Numbered from the stretch's first letter, positions 35,858 through 44,905 are shown. The stretch is 44,905 nucleotides of DNA from Candidatus Zapsychrus exili (GCA_030765585.1 JAVCCJ010000085.1:1-44905), one strand, 5' to 3'. Notes: generated by a model from the sequence alone, not told the origin. Numbers and translations are program-made.

Positions 35858-37314
35858 TCTTTAGGCTTATTACCTTGTGGTTTCATTAATGGAAACAAAA
35901 TAACATCTCTAATAGATGGAGCGTCTGTTAAAAGCATAACCAATCTATCTATTCCTATCCCTAAACCTCCTGCTGGAGGCATACCATATTCAAGGGCATT
36001 TAAAAAGTCTTCATCAATTGTCCTATTCTGAGTCTCCACATCATCATCTAAATCTTCTAACAATCTTTCTCTCTGTTCGCGAGGGTCGTTTAACTCTGAG
36101 TAAGCATTTCCTATTTCCATGCCAGCAACAAAAAACTCAAAACGCTGCGAAATATGTTTATTATCTGGCATTGTTTTAGCTAAAGGACAAAGAAAAGTAA
36201 AATAATTTGTAAAGAAAACAGGATTAATTATCTCTTCTTCCTCAAGCATATCCTCAACTATTTTCATAACAGCAGAACGAGTTAACTTATCAATTTTGAT
36301 CTTACCGCCTTTTTTTGTTTTTACTTTATCTAACATTACATCTGCAGTATCCTCAGGATTTATATCGAACTTTTCTTTTATAACTCCTGCGAATGAACGA
36401 CGCTCCCAAGGTGTAGTAAAATCAATTGCTTTACCTTGATAAGGAACTTTATACGAGCCAGTAATTTCTTTTGCTAGAAAACTTACCAAATCTTCTGTTA
36501 ACTTCATCATATCTTGGTAATCAGCATATGCTTGATAAACCTCAAGCATAGTAAATTCAGGATTGTGTCGTGTTGATACACCTTCATTCCTGAAATTCTT
36601 ATTCATTTCATACACTCGTTCTAGACCTCCTACCAAAAGCCTTTTTAAATAAAGCTCAGGAGCTATTCGCAAAAAAACATCTAAATCATATGCATTATGA
36701 AGGCTTTTAAAAGGTCTCCCACGAGCACCACCTGCCATTGGTTGAAGCATTGGAGTCTCTACTTCTAAAAAGTTCTTTTCATCTAAAAACGAACGAATAA
36801 GACTTATTATTTTACTTCTTTTAATAAAAACTTCCTTCACGTCTTTGTTCGCAATCAAATCAACATATCGCTGTCTATAACGAACCTCAACATCTTTAAG
36901 TCCATGCCATTTCTCTGGCAAAGGCAATAATGACTTTGATAGGACTTTAAGCTCTGAAACACGTACACTTTGTTGCTCAGTCTTTGTTACAAATAGCTCG
37001 CCACGAATACCAATAATATCGCCAATATCTAAAGCCTTCGTTATATCAAAATCATCAATTTTAACAGCATTAACTTTCACAAAAAGCTGCATCTTGCCAG
37101 TTCGATCTTCAAGATCTATAAACATAACTTTTCCATGACTACGATTTGCCATAATACGACCCGCCAAAACAACCTCATTACCTTCTTGAAAGTTATCTAG
37201 AACGTACTTAATATCACTCGTACATTCAAATTTTCCGCCGTATGCATAAATATTATTTTCATTTAAGCTAGAAAGCTTATCTAATCTAACTCGTTTTATT
37301 TCATCTAGTTCCAT
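35854..37314 (-). CDS. lysS: Lysyl-tRNA synthetase (class II)
   Basis: GRIMANRSHGKVMFIDLEDRTGKMQLF; RYRQRYVDLI; RIAPELYLKRLLVGGLERVYEMNKNFRNEGVSTRHNPEFTMLEVYQAYADY; PPAGGLGIGIDRLVMLLTDAPSIRDVILFPLMK. Confidence 0.98.
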   Translation of the reverse strand: MELDEIKRVRLDKLSSLNENNIYAYGGKFECTSDIKYVLDNFQEGNEVVLAGRIMANRSHGKVMFIDLEDRTGKMQLFVKVNAVKIDDFDITKALDIGDIIGIRGELFVTKTEQQSVRVSELKVLSKSLLPLPEKWHGLKDVEVRYRQRYVDLIANKDVKEVFIKRSKIISLIRSFLDEKNFLEVETPMLQPMAGGARGRPFKSLHNAYDLDVFLRIAPELYLKRLLVGGLERVYEMNKNFRNEGVSTRHNPEFTMLEVYQAYADYQDMMKLTEDLVSFLAKEITGSYKVPYQGKAIDFTTPWERRSFAGVIKEKFDINPEDTADVMLDKVKTKKGGKIKIDKLTRSAVMKIVEDMLEEEEIINPVFFTNYFTFLCPLAKTMPDNKHISQRFEFFVAGMEIGNAYSELNDPREQRERLLEDLDDDVETQNRTIDEDFLNALEYGMPPAGGLGIGIDRLVMLLTDAPSIRDVILFPLMKPQGNKPKE

Positions 37315-37370
37315 AAAATTACACCTCTAAACTATTATTTAGTATTAATATTAATTAATATAATATATAG

Positions 37371-37399
37371 ATTATATAGAAAAAGGTCTTTAGTGTCAA
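37371..37399 (-). promoter_or_regulatory. Consensus sigma70 promoter upstream of lysS
   Basis: Minus strand TTGACA-N17-TATAAT. Confidence 0.8.
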
Positions 37400-37463
37400 T
37401 CAAAACACAAGCCACTTTTTCGGCGAGGAACATACTTTAATTTTTTATAAAATTTAAAGGATT

Positions 37464-38276
37464 TTAAACAGATACTATACAAATATCTGCCTTATTGGCG
37501 AGTTTAATACATGTTTCTTGATTTATGAGGATTGTCTTTCCTGCTTCTATTGCAAGACATTTTGATTTTGTTTTAATCATATTCTTAATTGTGCGAGGGC
37601 CAACAACAGGGACATCAAAACGCAAATCTTGTTTTGGCTTGCTTACCTTGACTATTACAGCCCCTTCTCTTGCTATTTTGCCACCTCTTAATATTGATTG
37701 ATCTGTTCCTTCCATCGCCTCTATCGCAACAATCGCTTTATCTTTTATAACTACTGTTTGCCCTATATCTATATCTCCCATTTCTTTTGCTATTCCTACG
37801 CCAAATTCAATGTCATGCAATTCAGAAATACTTGGACCTCTTTTTGTTAAGGTGCCTTTTGGAGCAAGATACTCATCAATTAAAAATGTTGAATCAATTA
37901 AATCAATTCCATAATTCTTAAGCTTATCTGCTGCTGCTGCAAATATTGTGTCAGCTTTTCTATCCTTTATAGCCTCAAAGATTCCACTAAATTCCTCGTC
38001 GAAGTTTACCCTTTTATCAAACAAATTACTTTGACTAACTTGTCCAGCCATAATGGCTTTAGAAACATTTTTATTCTTTAAATATAAAAACATTTTTTTC
38101 ATATCTCCAACATTAAACCATTCTATTTCAGACACAAAAAACTTTAAGAAAAATGATGCATCACCTATAACCGCTGCAGCAACAACCTTGTATCCTTTGT
38201 CCCTTGCTTTCTTAGCAAAAACAAAAGGAAACTTTCCGCTGCCCGCTATAAGTCCTAATATTTTTTCTTGCTTCAT
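37464..38276 (-). CDS. lpxI: UDP-2,3-diacylglucosamine pyrophosphatase LpxI
   Basis: LGLIAGSGKFPFVFAKKARDKGYKVVAAAVIGDAS...KAIMAGQVSQSNLFD...RGPSISELHDIEFGVGIAKEMGDIDIGQTVVIKDKAIVAIEAMEGTD. Confidence 0.9.
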   Translation of the reverse strand: MKQEKILGLIAGSGKFPFVFAKKARDKGYKVVAAAVIGDASFFLKFFVSEIEWFNVGDMKKMFLYLKNKNVSKAIMAGQVSQSNLFDKRVNFDEEFSGIFEAIKDRKADTIFAAAADKLKNYGIDLIDSTFLIDEYLAPKGTLTKRGPSISELHDIEFGVGIAKEMGDIDIGQTVVIKDKAIVAIEAMEGTDQSILRGGKIAREGAVIVKVSKPKQDLRFDVPVVGPRTIKNMIKTKSKCLAIEAGKTILINQETCIKLANKADICIVSV

Positions 38277-38293
38277 AATTTATACCTTCAATA

Positions 38294-38330
38294 AAAATGT
38301 CACTTAAGCCTATGGCTTAGGTGACATTTT
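38294..38330. terminator. Strong hairpin (probable bidirectional terminator or attenuator) between lpxA and lpxI
   Basis: AAAATGTCACTTAAGCC-TAT-GGCTTAGGTGACATTTT: 17-nt arms with one mismatch, A/T tracts at both ends. Confidence 0.75.
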
Positions 38331-38357
38331 ATTTATGCCGTAAGGCAAATATCTTTA

Positions 38358-39143
38358 TTAACCGCAAAGACCTCTTTTTGAAGTCTTAACAAAAAATGTT
38401 AAGTGCTCTATTTCTGGACACATCTCTATTTCACTTTCAATTTTTTCTAAAGCATGAGTTTTAGAAAGTCCAGATTGAAATAATATTTTAAAAGCTCTTT
38501 TTAATAATAATACCGTCGAAGGCTCTATTTCTGCTCTTTTTAATCCAACAGAATTTGTACGAATCACTCTTGCAGGATGTCCGTCACACATAGAAAAAGG
38601 CGGTATGTCTTGTACTACCTTAGAGCATCCCCCAATAATAGCAAGCCTTCCAACACGAACAAATTGATGAATAGCGCAAAAACCACCTATTATTGTATTA
38701 TCTTCTAAAACAACATGTCCCCCTAAAGTAGCAGCATTTGCCATGACACAATTATTTCCTACTATACAATCATGAGCAACATGAGCATAAGCCATAAGAA
38801 GGTTATTATCCCCTATTACAGTTTTCCCACCACCTTCTACGGTTCCTGGATTGATAGTAACATATTCACGTATTGTATTATTTTCTCCAATATTTAAAAA
38901 TACATTGTCGTCGGAAGAATGCTTTTTGTCTTGTGGTGCGCTACCAATAACTGCGCCAGTATAAATTTTACAATTGCGACCTATTGTCGTTTGTCCTGTA
39001 ATTACGCAATGTGCGCCAATCCTTACATTATCCGAAATCTTAACTCCACCTTCAATTACGGAATAAGGACCTATAATAACCCCGGGAGATAATTGCACTC
39101 CAGGATTAATAATTGCTGTCTTATGTACATTGATATTTTCCAT
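38358..39143 (-). CDS. lpxA: UDP-N-acetylglucosamine acyltransferase LpxA
   Basis: NVHKTAIINPGVQLSPGVIIGPYSVIEGGVKI...IGSAPQDKKHSSDDNVFLNIGENNTIREYVTINPGT..GGGKTVIGDNNLLMAYAHVAHDCIVGNNCVMANAATLGGHV. Confidence 0.96.
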   Translation of the reverse strand: MENINVHKTAIINPGVQLSPGVIIGPYSVIEGGVKISDNVRIGAHCVITGQTTIGRNCKIYTGAVIGSAPQDKKHSSDDNVFLNIGENNTIREYVTINPGTVEGGGKTVIGDNNLLMAYAHVAHDCIVGNNCVMANAATLGGHVVLEDNTIIGGFCAIHQFVRVGRLAIIGGCSKVVQDIPPFSMCDGHPARVIRTNSVGLKRAEIEPSTVLLLKRAFKILFQSGLSKTHALEKIESEIEMCPEIEHLTFFVKTSKRGLCG

Positions 39144-39196
39144 ATATTTCCTTATATCTACTTATATTTATATAATAATTAAAATTTATATATTAC

Positions 39197-39225
39197 ATTC
39201 TATCCTTTAATCCATTTATAGTCAA
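39197..39225 (-). promoter_or_regulatory. Putative internal sigma70 promoter upstream of lpxA
   Basis: Minus strand TTGACT-N17-TAGAAT. Confidence 0.6.
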
Positions 39226-39241
39226 CAATCTTGCGTCGTCC

Positions 39242-40573
39242 TTAGTCAATCTGAGACGAATCAGCGAATGAAAGTGTAATATCAGCCTCTGCTACAACCG
39301 CATCTCCTACTTTTGCTATACCACGTGCAATTGCAACGCGCGATTTCTTTTTTATTATGACAACCTCCATAACCAACTGGTCACCTGGGACTACAACCTT
39401 CCTAAACTTAACATTATTAACTGCCATAAACAATGCCAACTTACCCTTACTTGTATCGTTAGTTAACAGCGCAATACCTGCTACTTGCGCCATAGCTTCT
39501 ACCATTAGAACACCTGGCATAACAGGTTTAGCTGGAAAATGTCCTCTAAAAAATCCATCATTTATAGTTACATTTTTTATACCAACCGCTCTTTTTCCTT
39601 CTTGAAGCTCTAAAATTCTATCTACCATCAAAAAAGGATAGCGATGTGGCAATATTTTCATTATGCCATTTATATCAATTTCTGAACCTTCCTCGTAATC
39701 ATATTCTTTTATAATGCTATTCTTATTATATCTATCCATTTGCTCTTTTATCTTTTTTGCCAATGCTATATTCAAAGAATGACCGCTTTTAACAGCAAAA
39801 AAATGGCCTTTAACAGGCGCTCCTAATAAGTATAAATCTCCAATAAAATCCAATACTTTGTGTCTTGCAAATTCATTATCAAAACGAACCTCATTGTCTA
39901 AGACACCTTTCTTTCCGACGACAAGAGTGTTTTTGTAATTTGCTCCTTTGCCCAGTCCTTCGTTCTTTAATGCAGCGGCTTCACTTTCTAAACAAAAAGT
40001 TCTACAAGGAGCTAGCTCTTTCTCAAAAGTTGAACTATCAACAGTGATATCAAAAAATTGTGAAGTCAAAAGAGGATTATCGTAGTCTAGCACATACGAA
40101 ATCTTAAACTCTTTTGATGGAACAGCGTAAATTGAACACCCACCAAAAGACACCCCTACAGGTTCTTTAATTTCAAAATATGCAACTTCACTATTTTGCT
40201 CTACTATGCCAACTTTTTTAAAGGCACTCAAAAAATCATTAGCGCTTCCATCTAAGCCAGGCACTTCTTCGCCATTAATTTCAATTTCTAAATTATCTAT
40301 CTCTAAACTAGACAATACGCTTGTCAAATGCTCAACAGTATTAATTACTGATCCATTTTTTCCTATAGAAGTACATCTTAAAACATTATTATCGTCGATA
40401 ACATTCGACAAATCAGCTTTTATTATCAGCTTATCATCTAAATCAACTCTAATAAAATTTATACCTGTATCTTCTTCTGCAGGCTTAAAAGTAATATCAA
40501 TTTTATCGCCAGTATGTAAGCCAATGCCTGACAGAGAAAACTCTTTTTTAATTGTTCTTTGCTTTCTATTCAT
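39242..40573 (-). CDS. lpxC/fabZ: Bifunctional LpxC-FabZ fusion
   Basis: LpxC: RTIKKEFSLSGIGLHTGDKIDITFKPA...VEHLTSVLSSLEIDNLEIEINGEEVPGLDGSA; FabZ: IMKILPHRYPFLMVDRILELQ...GHFPAKPVMPGVLMVEAMAQVAG. Confidence 0.95.
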   Translation of the reverse strand: MNRKQRTIKKEFSLSGIGLHTGDKIDITFKPAEEDTGINFIRVDLDDKLIIKADLSNVIDDNNVLRCTSIGKNGSVINTVEHLTSVLSSLEIDNLEIEINGEEVPGLDGSANDFLSAFKKVGIVEQNSEVAYFEIKEPVGVSFGGCSIYAVPSKEFKISYVLDYDNPLLTSQFFDITVDSSTFEKELAPCRTFCLESEAAALKNEGLGKGANYKNTLVVGKKGVLDNEVRFDNEFARHKVLDFIGDLYLLGAPVKGHFFAVKSGHSLNIALAKKIKEQMDRYNKNSIIKEYDYEEGSEIDINGIMKILPHRYPFLMVDRILELQEGKRAVGIKNVTINDGFFRGHFPAKPVMPGVLMVEAMAQVAGIALLTNDTSKGKLALFMAVNNVKFRKVVVPGDQLVMEVVIIKKKSRVAIARGIAKVGDAVVAEADITLSFADSSQID

Positions 40574-41600
40574 TTGTTAATTTTGCCTTAAGAGCTTCTA
40601 TTTCTTTCTTTAATTCTTTTATTGTTTTTGCATAACCAGGTAATTTTTGGATATGAACATTTATTTTCTTTTCTTCTGAATGAGATTTTGCAGGAAAACC
40701 AGACACCATCTGACCAGCAGGAACTGTCTTTGTGACTACTCCACGAGCAGCAATAATAGCTCCCCTACCAATAGTAAGATGTCCTATAGCTGCAGATTGA
40801 CCTGCAAATATAACATCATCTTCTATTACAGCACTTCCTGCAATACCTGTCTGAGAAACAAAAATACAATTCTCTCCAATAATAACATTGTGCGCTATTT
40901 GAACTAAATTATCAATTTTTGTTCCCTTGCCTATAATAGTCTTACCAAATCTTGCTCTATCAACACATGTATTTGCGCCTATCTCAACATCATCTTCAAC
41001 AACAACACTACCCGCTTGAGGTATTTTTTTATGCTTGCCGTCTATCTTTACAAAACCAAATCCATCAGAGCCAATAACCACGCCGCTATGCATTATAACC
41101 CTATCACCTATAACACTTTTTTCTCTAATAACTACATTAGGATATATAAGACAATTATTTCCTATGCTAGTTTCTTGCCCTACATAACATCCTGCATTTA
41201 TTATAGTATTATCACCTATTGTTGATCCCTTTTCTATAACGACATGCGGGCCAATGGCAACATTCTTCCCCACCTTAACATCCTCTTCTATGACAGCTGT
41301 CTTGTGTATTCCTTTAATCTCACAGGTATCTTTTGTAAAGAAGGAAAGGATTTTTGAAAATGCGAGTGATGGATTATCGGTGCGGAGTATTGATTTGCCT
41401 TCAACGTCTATATCTTCGGATGTTATTATAGCTGAAGCTTTCGTTTTCTTAATAAACGGGATATATTTTGAATTAGAAACAAAAGTTATATCGCCTTCTT
41501 TTGCTTCATTAATGCCATTTAATCCAGTTATAACTAACTTCTCGTCACCAACAACCTTGCCACCAACAATACTAGCTAATTCGGCTAAGGTCTTTTTCAT
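40566..41600 (-). CDS. lpxD: UDP-3-O-acylglucosamine N-acyltransferase LpxD
   Basis: Hexapeptide repeats; GSDGFGFVKIDGKHKKIPQAGSVVVEDDVEIGANTCVDRARFGKTIIGKGTKIDNLVQIAHNVIIGENC. Confidence 0.96.
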   Translation of the reverse strand: MKKTLAELASIVGGKVVGDEKLVITGLNGINEAKEGDITFVSNSKYIPFIKKTKASAIITSEDIDVEGKSILRTDNPSLAFSKILSFFTKDTCEIKGIHKTAVIEEDVKVGKNVAIGPHVVIEKGSTIGDNTIINAGCYVGQETSIGNNCLIYPNVVIREKSVIGDRVIMHSGVVIGSDGFGFVKIDGKHKKIPQAGSVVVEDDVEIGANTCVDRARFGKTIIGKGTKIDNLVQIAHNVIIGENCIFVSQTGIAGSAVIEDDVIFAGQSAAIGHLTIGRGAIIAARGVVTKTVPAGQMVSGFPAKSHSEEKKINVHIQKLPGYAKTIKELKKEIEALKAKLTNE

Positions 41601-41611
41601 TAAACAGGCTC

Positions 41612-42109
41612 TTATTTGTTAAGAATTTTAAGTATATTTTCTGTTAAATTAAAACTTTGATCGCCATAAATAAGAACTCTATCGTTTAAAATAACAGAGT
41701 ACTTATCTTTCTTGGCGAAATCACTAACAATTTTTTCAATTTCTAACAAAATCTCTCTAATCTTTTCATTTCTTTCTTGAGTTAAATTAGCTTTCTCCTG
41801 ACGATCATATTCAAGTAACTCTGCTTTCATCTTTTCAATATTCTCTTCAACTTTTGCCTTTTCACCTTCTTTTAACAAAGCTAATTTTCCTTGTGCTTCT
41901 CTTATTTTTTCTATCTTTACATTACGACTTTCCGTAAACTTATTGTGTTTTTCTTCCAACATTTTATCAAAATCTTTTGTTTTATGATATTCATCAAAAA
42001 GCCTACTTAAGTCTACATAACCTATTTTATTTCCCTTATCTGCAGCATAAGATGCGCTAGCAATTAAAACAAACAAAAGAACAATAACAATAATTTTAAC
42101 AAATTTCAT
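41612..42109 (-). CDS. ompH: OmpH/Skp family periplasmic chaperone
   Basis: Signal peptide; KIGYVDLSRLFDEYHKTKDFDKMLEEK; coiled coil; C-terminal YSVILNDRVLIYGDQSFNLTENILKILNK. Confidence 0.9.
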   Translation of the reverse strand: MKFVKIIVIVLLFVLIASASYAADKGNKIGYVDLSRLFDEYHKTKDFDKMLEEKHNKFTESRNVKIEKIREAQGKLALLKEGEKAKVEENIEKMKAELLEYDRQEKANLTQERNEKIREILLEIEKIVSDFAKKDKYSVILNDRVLIYGDQSFNLTENILKILNK

Positions 42110-42124
42110 AGTCTATATCTCCTT

Positions 42125-44449
42125 TTAGAACCCTCTGCTAATGCTAAAGTAAAACTTACCAGACTTTCCATCTTCTCCTGGCTCATCATTCAATGGATAA
42201 CCATAATCTAAATTAATAGGACCAACTGGTGTTTTTATTCTTGCACCAACGCCTACGCCTGTTTTAATATCTCCAGTTCCAATATCGTTTGCCTTTGGCC
42301 AAACATTACCAGCGTCAAAAAAGACAGCCAGCTTAATAAAGTCTATAACAGGAATGGTATATTCTACATTGGCGACAACCATGCTTCCACCACCTATAGG
42401 ATCGTTTGACGCTGAATCTATAGGACCTACTTTACGCTCATCATAACCTCTGATTGTTCTAGCGCCACCAGCAAAGAATCTTTCAAAAATTGGAACGCTA
42501 CCAGAATCTCCATAATCATCTACAATTCCTGCCTGAAGACGAAATTCCAATACAGATTTAGCCTTCAAAAGTACATAGTAACTTCCATTTCCTTGCAACC
42601 TATAGAAGTCCTTATCGCCACCTATAGGACCACCAGCGATATCGATACTTCCTCCAAGAGTATATCCTTTAGTTGGACTGAAATTACTATCAAGAGTATT
42701 TTTCTCTAAACTAAAACCTAATGAGCTTACTGTGTTTTCACCTGCTTCAGCTGTTAAGTCTGCAGAAACTCCAGTCTCTAAATTGCCAATTGTAATACGT
42801 TCATTTCTGTATATAACCCCACCTTCAACATACTCTGAGAATCTCTTGCCGAACCTAATATCTCCTCCAACTCTAAGTTCGTCATAAGCATAACCGACAT
42901 CTCTTTCTCTATCTCTATCTTTCCTATATAGATCAAACCCTCCTGAAACTGGATAATCAAATACCCATGGTTCAGTAAAGCTTAACAATAAATTATTTCT
43001 TGTAGAGCCTGTCTCTGCACGGACTTGTAGCTGTTGTCCGCCACCCGTAAAGTTTGGCCAATTAGTAAAATCAAAATTTCTTTGCTCTACTTCTATAAAA
43101 CCTATCATTTGATCTACAGTACTAAAGCCACCGCCGAAACTAAATTGTCCTGTTTTGGCTTCCTTAACCTGAACAACAAGATCTTTTCTATCATAATCGT
43201 CGGTGTCTTCTATATCAAAACTTACATCTTCAAAATATCCTAACTTAGAAAGACGTTCTTTACTCCTACGTAACTTGCCTCCGTCAGATCTATCTCCAGG
43301 AAACATTTTAAGCTCACGGCGAACAACAGTATCTCTTGTTCTAGTATTTCCTTGAATCTTTACTTTTTCTATATAAGCTAATCCACCTTCAGTTATGTCA
43401 ACCTTTAGTTCAACTTCGCCTGTGTTAGAATCAAGAGCTGTTGAATCTTCAACATTAGCAAAGATATAGCCTCTATCAAAATATAAAGTTCTTATATTAG
43501 ACACATCTACAGCTAATCTTTGACGACTGAATATGTTGCCTGGTTCCATTTCTTCTATTACTTTATAAATTTCTTTATCAGAAACTATACTGTTTCCTGC
43601 GACTGAAACGTCTCCAACATAATATCTTTGACCTTCGTCTAATTGAATATTGACCTCTACCCAACCTTTAAAAAGATACTCTGTTGAATAATTTGCGTTT
43701 GCATCAATAAAACCATTTTGCTCGTAGAATGAAACTATTCGCTCCATATCTTCTTCTAATAATTCTTCCTTAAGATATCCGGAGCTCAAAATCCATTTGT
43801 AACGACTTCTTATTATTTTCAAAACTCTTTTATCTGGATAAGAATCGTTTCCATAAACATTAATTCTTTTTATTCTTATTCTATGTCCTTCTCGAACTAT
43901 AAAGTGAAGGCTTGCCTTATTAGTTACTTCATCAACAAAAGACTCAACTTCAACTTCTGCGCGCATTAAACCCTTCTTGGCATACATATCTTTTATAACA
44001 TTAGTATCATCGCGCAATACCTTATTATCCAAAAACTTTCCAACCTGTGTCTTTAAATTTCTCTTTAATGTTTTATAGTTCATAAAACGTGTTTTAGAAA
44101 AAGTGACTTCTTCTATAATAGGCTTTTCATCTACATAAATAAAAAGCTTAAGTCCTTCTGCATAATCTTTCCTATCTACCCTAACATCAGAGAAATAACC
44201 TGTATTATATAGCCTTTTTAAATCATCACTTATAACATTTTGCAAATATTTCTGACCAACTCGTGTTTTGATTCTAGAAAGTATGGTCGCAACGCTTATT
44301 GTTTTATTTCCTACAACTTCTATTGCTTTAACAAGTTTTGCGTCTGTTGATACTTTAGAACTTACTTCCTGTGCTTGAGCACAAAAAGATACAGCAATAA
44401 ATATTAATATAAAGAAGAATACTGCTTTTGTTGGGTTTGTTTTTTTCAT
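42125..44449 (-). CDS. bamA: Outer membrane protein assembly factor BamA
   Basis: POTRA repeats plus C-terminal barrel: RFFAGGARTIRGYDERKVGP...KLAVFFDAGNVWPK...GVGVGARIKTPVGPINLDYGYPL. Confidence 0.96.
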   Translation of the reverse strand: MKKTNPTKAVFFFILIFIAVSFCAQAQEVSSKVSTDAKLVKAIEVVGNKTISVATILSRIKTRVGQKYLQNVISDDLKRLYNTGYFSDVRVDRKDYAEGLKLFIYVDEKPIIEEVTFSKTRFMNYKTLKRNLKTQVGKFLDNKVLRDDTNVIKDMYAKKGLMRAEVEVESFVDEVTNKASLHFIVREGHRIRIKRINVYGNDSYPDKRVLKIIRSRYKWILSSGYLKEELLEEDMERIVSFYEQNGFIDANANYSTEYLFKGWVEVNIQLDEGQRYYVGDVSVAGNSIVSDKEIYKVIEEMEPGNIFSRQRLAVDVSNIRTLYFDRGYIFANVEDSTALDSNTGEVELKVDITEGGLAYIEKVKIQGNTRTRDTVVRRELKMFPGDRSDGGKLRRSKERLSKLGYFEDVSFDIEDTDDYDRKDLVVQVKEAKTGQFSFGGGFSTVDQMIGFIEVEQRNFDFTNWPNFTGGGQQLQVRAETGSTRNNLLLSFTEPWVFDYPVSGGFDLYRKDRDRERDVGYAYDELRVGGDIRFGKRFSEYVEGGVIYRNERITIGNLETGVSADLTAEAGENTVSSLGFSLEKNTLDSNFSPTKGYTLGGSIDIAGGPIGGDKDFYRLQGNGSYYVLLKAKSVLEFRLQAGIVDDYGDSGSVPIFERFFAGGARTIRGYDERKVGPIDSASNDPIGGGSMVVANVEYTIPVIDFIKLAVFFDAGNVWPKANDIGTGDIKTGVGVGARIKTPVGPINLDYGYPLNDEPGEDGKSGKFYFSISRGF

Positions 44450-44549
44450 TTTGATTTAGCTCTTAGTTTGGTTATGCAGCTGGTTTAGTATTGAGTAGTT
44501 GGTTTGGGACAAGTTTTTATTATAAATTTAATTTGGTCTGAATCACAGC

Positions 44550-44577
44550 TTTTCTAAAATACTAATTCTTTAGAAAA
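44550..44577. promoter_or_regulatory. bamA leader hairpin
   Basis: TTTTCTAAA-N10-TTTAGAAAA, 9-bp stem; a second small stem TTCGC-TTAAC-GCGAA lies at about 44586-44600. Confidence 0.45.
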
Positions 44578-44611
44578 CTAACGACTTCGCTTAACGCGAA
44601 ATCTTGATTTA

Positions 44612-44640
44612 ATTATAATGTTAAAAAAAATCCGTGTCAA
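44612..44640 (-). promoter_or_regulatory. Consensus sigma70 promoter upstream of bamA, overlapping the dnaB stop codon
   Basis: Minus strand TTGACA (44640-44635)-N17-TATAAT (44617-44612). Confidence 0.8.
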
Positions 44641-44905
44641 TCACCATATGCAAGATTTTCAAATCGCATAAACTCTTTCGTAAATTGAAGTTTTATCGTT
44701 CCGGTTGGTCCATTTCTTTGCTTCGCAATAATTAAATCTGCCACACCTTCATTCTCGCTAGTTGGGTTATAATATTCTTCTCTCATTAAAAGCATAACCA
44801 AATCAGCATCCTGTTCAATCGCGCCTGATTCTCTAAGATCAGAAAGTTGAGGTCTATGGTCTTGTCTTGACTCAACCGCACGAGACAACTGGCTTAATGC
44901 AATTA
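44637..44905 (-). CDS. dnaB: Replicative DNA helicase DnaB, C-terminal part (runs off the right edge)
   Basis: [45 protein letters not shown]...[30 protein letters not shown]; upstream frame still open at 44905. Confidence 0.95.
   Translation of the reverse strand, partial: IALSQLSRAVESRQDHRPQLSDLRESGAIEQDADLVMLLMREEYYNPTSENEGVADLIIAKQRNGPTGTIKLQFTKEFMRFENLAYGD

Noticed and set aside
39242-40573. LpxC-FabZ fusion as a novel architecture
   Set aside because: Bifunctional LpxC/FabZ proteins are already known from several phyla (e.g. Bacteroidota), so it is annotated but not claimed as new.
1-44905. CRISPR array, toxin-antitoxin, retron, phage or defence island
   Set aside because: No regularly spaced repeats and no recognisable Cas, RT, TA or phage proteins; the repeats seen are short palindromes of REP type.

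Overview
This is an AT-rich, gene-dense bacterial window from a diderm (LPS-making) organism. By gene content I would guess Candidatus Omnitrophota or a relative; that is inference only. A short accessory left end (about 1-2484) holds a transposase C-terminus, a PAS/GAF sensor gene cut at the IS junction, an uncharacterised His/Cys-rich membrane protein and a gene remnant abutting the 3' end of tmRNA. The core follows: smpB-ssrA, lpdA, a Maf::M48 peptidase fusion, pyrE and comF-lptF-lptG. From about 11.5 kb to the right end there is a long co-directional minus-strand run. In transcription order it reads dnaB(end) > bamA-ompH-lpxD-lpxC/fabZ-lpxA-lpxI > lysS-lolC-lolD-ilvE-mcsA-mcsB-clpC > AsmA-like-mlaE-mlaF-mlaD > radA-yacL-like-ispD-ispF-cysE-cysS-tmk-holB-ricT-metG-mtnA-thiL-tsaE-tsaB-alr. 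No CRISPR array, prophage or obvious defence island was seen. The main points worth a second look are: (1) the lysS..mcsAB-clpC..radA..cysS order closely matches the Bacillus clp-region order, but is interrupted by outer-membrane trafficking cassettes (Lol, Mla); (2) an in-frame Maf::M48 lipoprotein-peptidase fusion; (3) an apparent single-base frameshift in the clpC 5' end; (4) a near-consensus promoter that predicts leaderless comF translation; (5) an unusual tmRNA tag; (6) repeat-derived sequence in alr and between ispF and ispD. I did not find one clearly new multi-gene system. The Maf::M48 fusion and the unknown membrane protein are the most plausible new biology.
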